In this document: piece after piece, positions 39,270 to 40,318 of the stretch | Layout of the letters: every line of letters begins with the position of its first letter | How positions within the stretch are numbered: the stretch's first letter is position 1 | Source of the DNA: Caballeronia udeis | GTDB lineage: Bacteria; Pseudomonadota; Gammaproteobacteria; Burkholderiales; Burkholderiaceae | Direction: 5' to 3' | Length of the DNA stretch: 40,318 nucleotides | NCBI RefSeq assembly: GCF_001544555.2 | Contig: NZ_FCOK02000087.1 | Span: forward strand, 1 to 40,318 | The notes under the pieces: model-generated | Seen by the model: the letters and a program-made list of their open reading frames with translations, nothing else | What the model was told of the DNA's origin: nothing | The model's database searches: none | Made by a program: the position numbers and the translations under genes

Positions 39270-39965
39270 CTAGAAATGACCCGTGAATTGATATCGATCG
39301 CCGGGATGCCAGAGGTTCGCCACCGACGCCACCGCATCCCGCGACCACGTCCGCCGATGCAGCATGAGGCACGGCTCGCCGGTTTTCATCGAGAGCGCGA
39401 GGCCCGTGCCCTCGTCGGGAAGCGCCGCTTCAATCCGGTATTCAACGCGCTGCAAAGGCGCGGCGACCATCAGGTATTGGTTCGGCGTGATCTTGGTGAA
39501 ATCCTGGCGCGCATATTCCGGCGCGAGCGCAGGATTCACCCAGCGCTCTTCCAGCTGGATCGGCAAGTCGTTTTCGAAGTGCAGCACCCGCGAATGAAAT
39601 ACGGGGCTGCCCTCGGTCAGCTGCATTTCAAGCGCGAGACGTTCGTCCAGTACGGACGCGCCCAGGTGCATCACTTCTGCCCGATGCACATGTCCGCGCC
39701 CCGTGATTTCGTCGGAGATACTGCGAATTTCCACGAGCGTCGACGCGTATTTCGGTTGCGCCACGAACGTGCCCGCGCCCTGCACGCGTGTCAGGATCTG
39801 CTCGGCGGTCAGCTCGCGCAGCGCGCGGTTGACCGTCATGCGCGCGACCTTGAACTCGCGCGCCAGTTCGTTTTCAGAAGGCACCTGGTCGCCTTCCTTC
39901 CACTCCCCCGCATGAATGCGCGTGAGAATGTGATCCTTGATTTCCTGATACGCGGGCGTGTTCAT
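39270..39965 (-). CDS. hutC: Histidine utilization repressor HutC (GntR family)
   Basis: The protein has 231 residues. A GntR winged helix (AYQEIKDHILTRIHAGEWKEGDQVPSENELAREFKVARMTVNRALREL) is followed by a UTRA ligand domain (EIRSISDEITGRGHVHRAEV, ILxF-type HFENDLPIQLEERWVNP, APLQRVEYRIEAALP), as in HutC. HutC represses hut genes and is released by urocanate. I take the ATG at 39965; no strong ribosome-binding site is visible, but it lies only 20 bp after the hutH stop, consistent with co-transcription. Identification is supported by the adjacent hutH. Confidence 0.93.
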   Translation of the reverse strand: MNTPAYQEIKDHILTRIHAGEWKEGDQVPSENELAREFKVARMTVNRALRELTAEQILTRVQGAGTFVAQPKYASTLVEIRSISDEITGRGHVHRAEVMHLGASVLDERLALEMQLTEGSPVFHSRVLHFENDLPIQLEERWVNPALAPEYARQDFTKITPNQYLMVAAPLQRVEYRIEAALPDEGTGLALSMKTGEPCLMLHRRTWSRDAVASVANLWHPGDRYQFTGHF

Positions 39966-39985
39966 GCTGGGCGTGTGGCGTCCGG

Positions 39986-40318
39986 TTAAACGTGGGATTG
40001 AACTTCCGAAACAAACGAAAGCGGGCAATGTTTCGCGATTTCGCCGCTGACCACCTGCTTCGCGATCGCCTCGATATCCGGTGCGAAATAATGGTCCAGA
40101 TCGTAATGCGCGACTTCCGAGCGCAGCGTCTTCATCACTCCGGCCAAGCGCGGGCTGGTTTGATGCGGCGCACGCAGGTCGACGCCTTGCGCGGCTGCGA
40201 GCAATTCGATAGCGAGAATATGCGCTACGTTCTCCGCTATGTAGCCAAGCTTGCGGGCAGCGAACGTCGCCATGGAGACGTGATCTTCCTGATTCGCCGA
40301 TGTCGGCAACGAGTCGAC
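39986..40318 (-). CDS. hutH: Histidine ammonia-lyase HutH, C-terminal part (partial)
   Basis: The frame is open through the right edge of the window and gives the last 110 residues. VDSLPTSANQEDHVSMATFAARK is the strongly conserved HutH segment, followed by NVAHILAIELLAAAQGVDLR and the C-terminal helix region. The MIO-forming Ala-Ser-Gly lies outside the window. The enzyme converts histidine to urocanate and ammonia, the first step of histidine use. It is upstream of hutC in the same operon. Confidence 0.95.
   Translation of the reverse strand, partial: VDSLPTSANQEDHVSMATFAARKLGYIAENVAHILAIELLAAAQGVDLRAPHQTSPRLAGVMKTLRSEVAHYDLDHYFAPDIEAIAKQVVSGEIAKHCPLSFVSEVQSHV

Noticed and set aside
1..40318. 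tRNA, rRNA, riboswitch, prophage or integrative-element ends
   Set aside because: Reading both strands I found no tRNA-like or rRNA segment, no known riboswitch pattern and no integrase or att repeats; the only mobile DNA is the IS630 fragment at the left edge.

Overview
The window is high-G+C chromosomal DNA of a beta-proteobacterium in the Burkholderiaceae, most likely Paraburkholderia or Caballeronia. The grounds are three DUF4148 secreted proteins, an aspartate carbamoyltransferase with an N-terminal helix-turn-helix, the ssu and hut gene arrangements and the codon use. I cannot settle genus or species. I see no rRNA, tRNA or CRISPR.

Left part (1-9.4 kb): the tail of an IS630-family transposase abuts a sulfur-scavenging region. 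It holds a TauD-type dioxygenase, an SDR protein, a CmcJ/NvfI-type oxygenase, an orphan MetQ-like binding protein, and the minus-strand set ssuA-ssuD-ssuC-ssuB-ssuF. A decayed second ssuA copy lies upstream. Middle part (9.4-21.9 kb): an HtrA-like protease; a stress locus of an ECF sigma factor flanked by two anti-sigma-like membrane proteins, with a catalase-family peroxidase and a cytochrome b561; two DUF4148 proteins; YjbQ; the HTH-ATCase; an unrecognised gene behind a striking leader hairpin; a racemase; a Doc toxin pair; CDP-diacylglycerol pyrophosphatase; and a MocR regulator.

Centre (21.9-29.3 kb): the most interesting segment is an eight-gene plus-strand operon of the nitrogen-starvation/Nit1C type. 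It encodes an MSMEG_0572-like protein, nitrilase, radical SAM protein, GNAT, AIR-synthase-like protein, glycosyltransferase, MSMEG_0570-like protein and flavin oxidoreductase. Clusters of this type have been linked to cyanide assimilation as nitrogen source, but their chemistry is unresolved. In front of it I find a consensus sigma-54 promoter, three NtrC-like sites about 140-200 bp upstream, and repeated TGATCG-core motifs that may be operators of the divergent MocR regulator. The operon ends at a bidirectional terminator.

Right part (29.3-40.3 kb): a minus-strand reductive pyrimidine-catabolism operon (amidohydrolase, PreT, PreA, NCS1 transporter, dihydropyrimidinase) diverges from a RutR-like TetR gene, with an 18-bp palindrome between them that matches the RutR operator architecture. 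A HigBA toxin-antitoxin module with a 26-bp palindrome, a third DUF4148 gene, and the hutC/hutH end of a histidine-utilisation operon follow. Overall the right half is a nitrogen-scavenging neighbourhood and the left end a sulfur-scavenging one.
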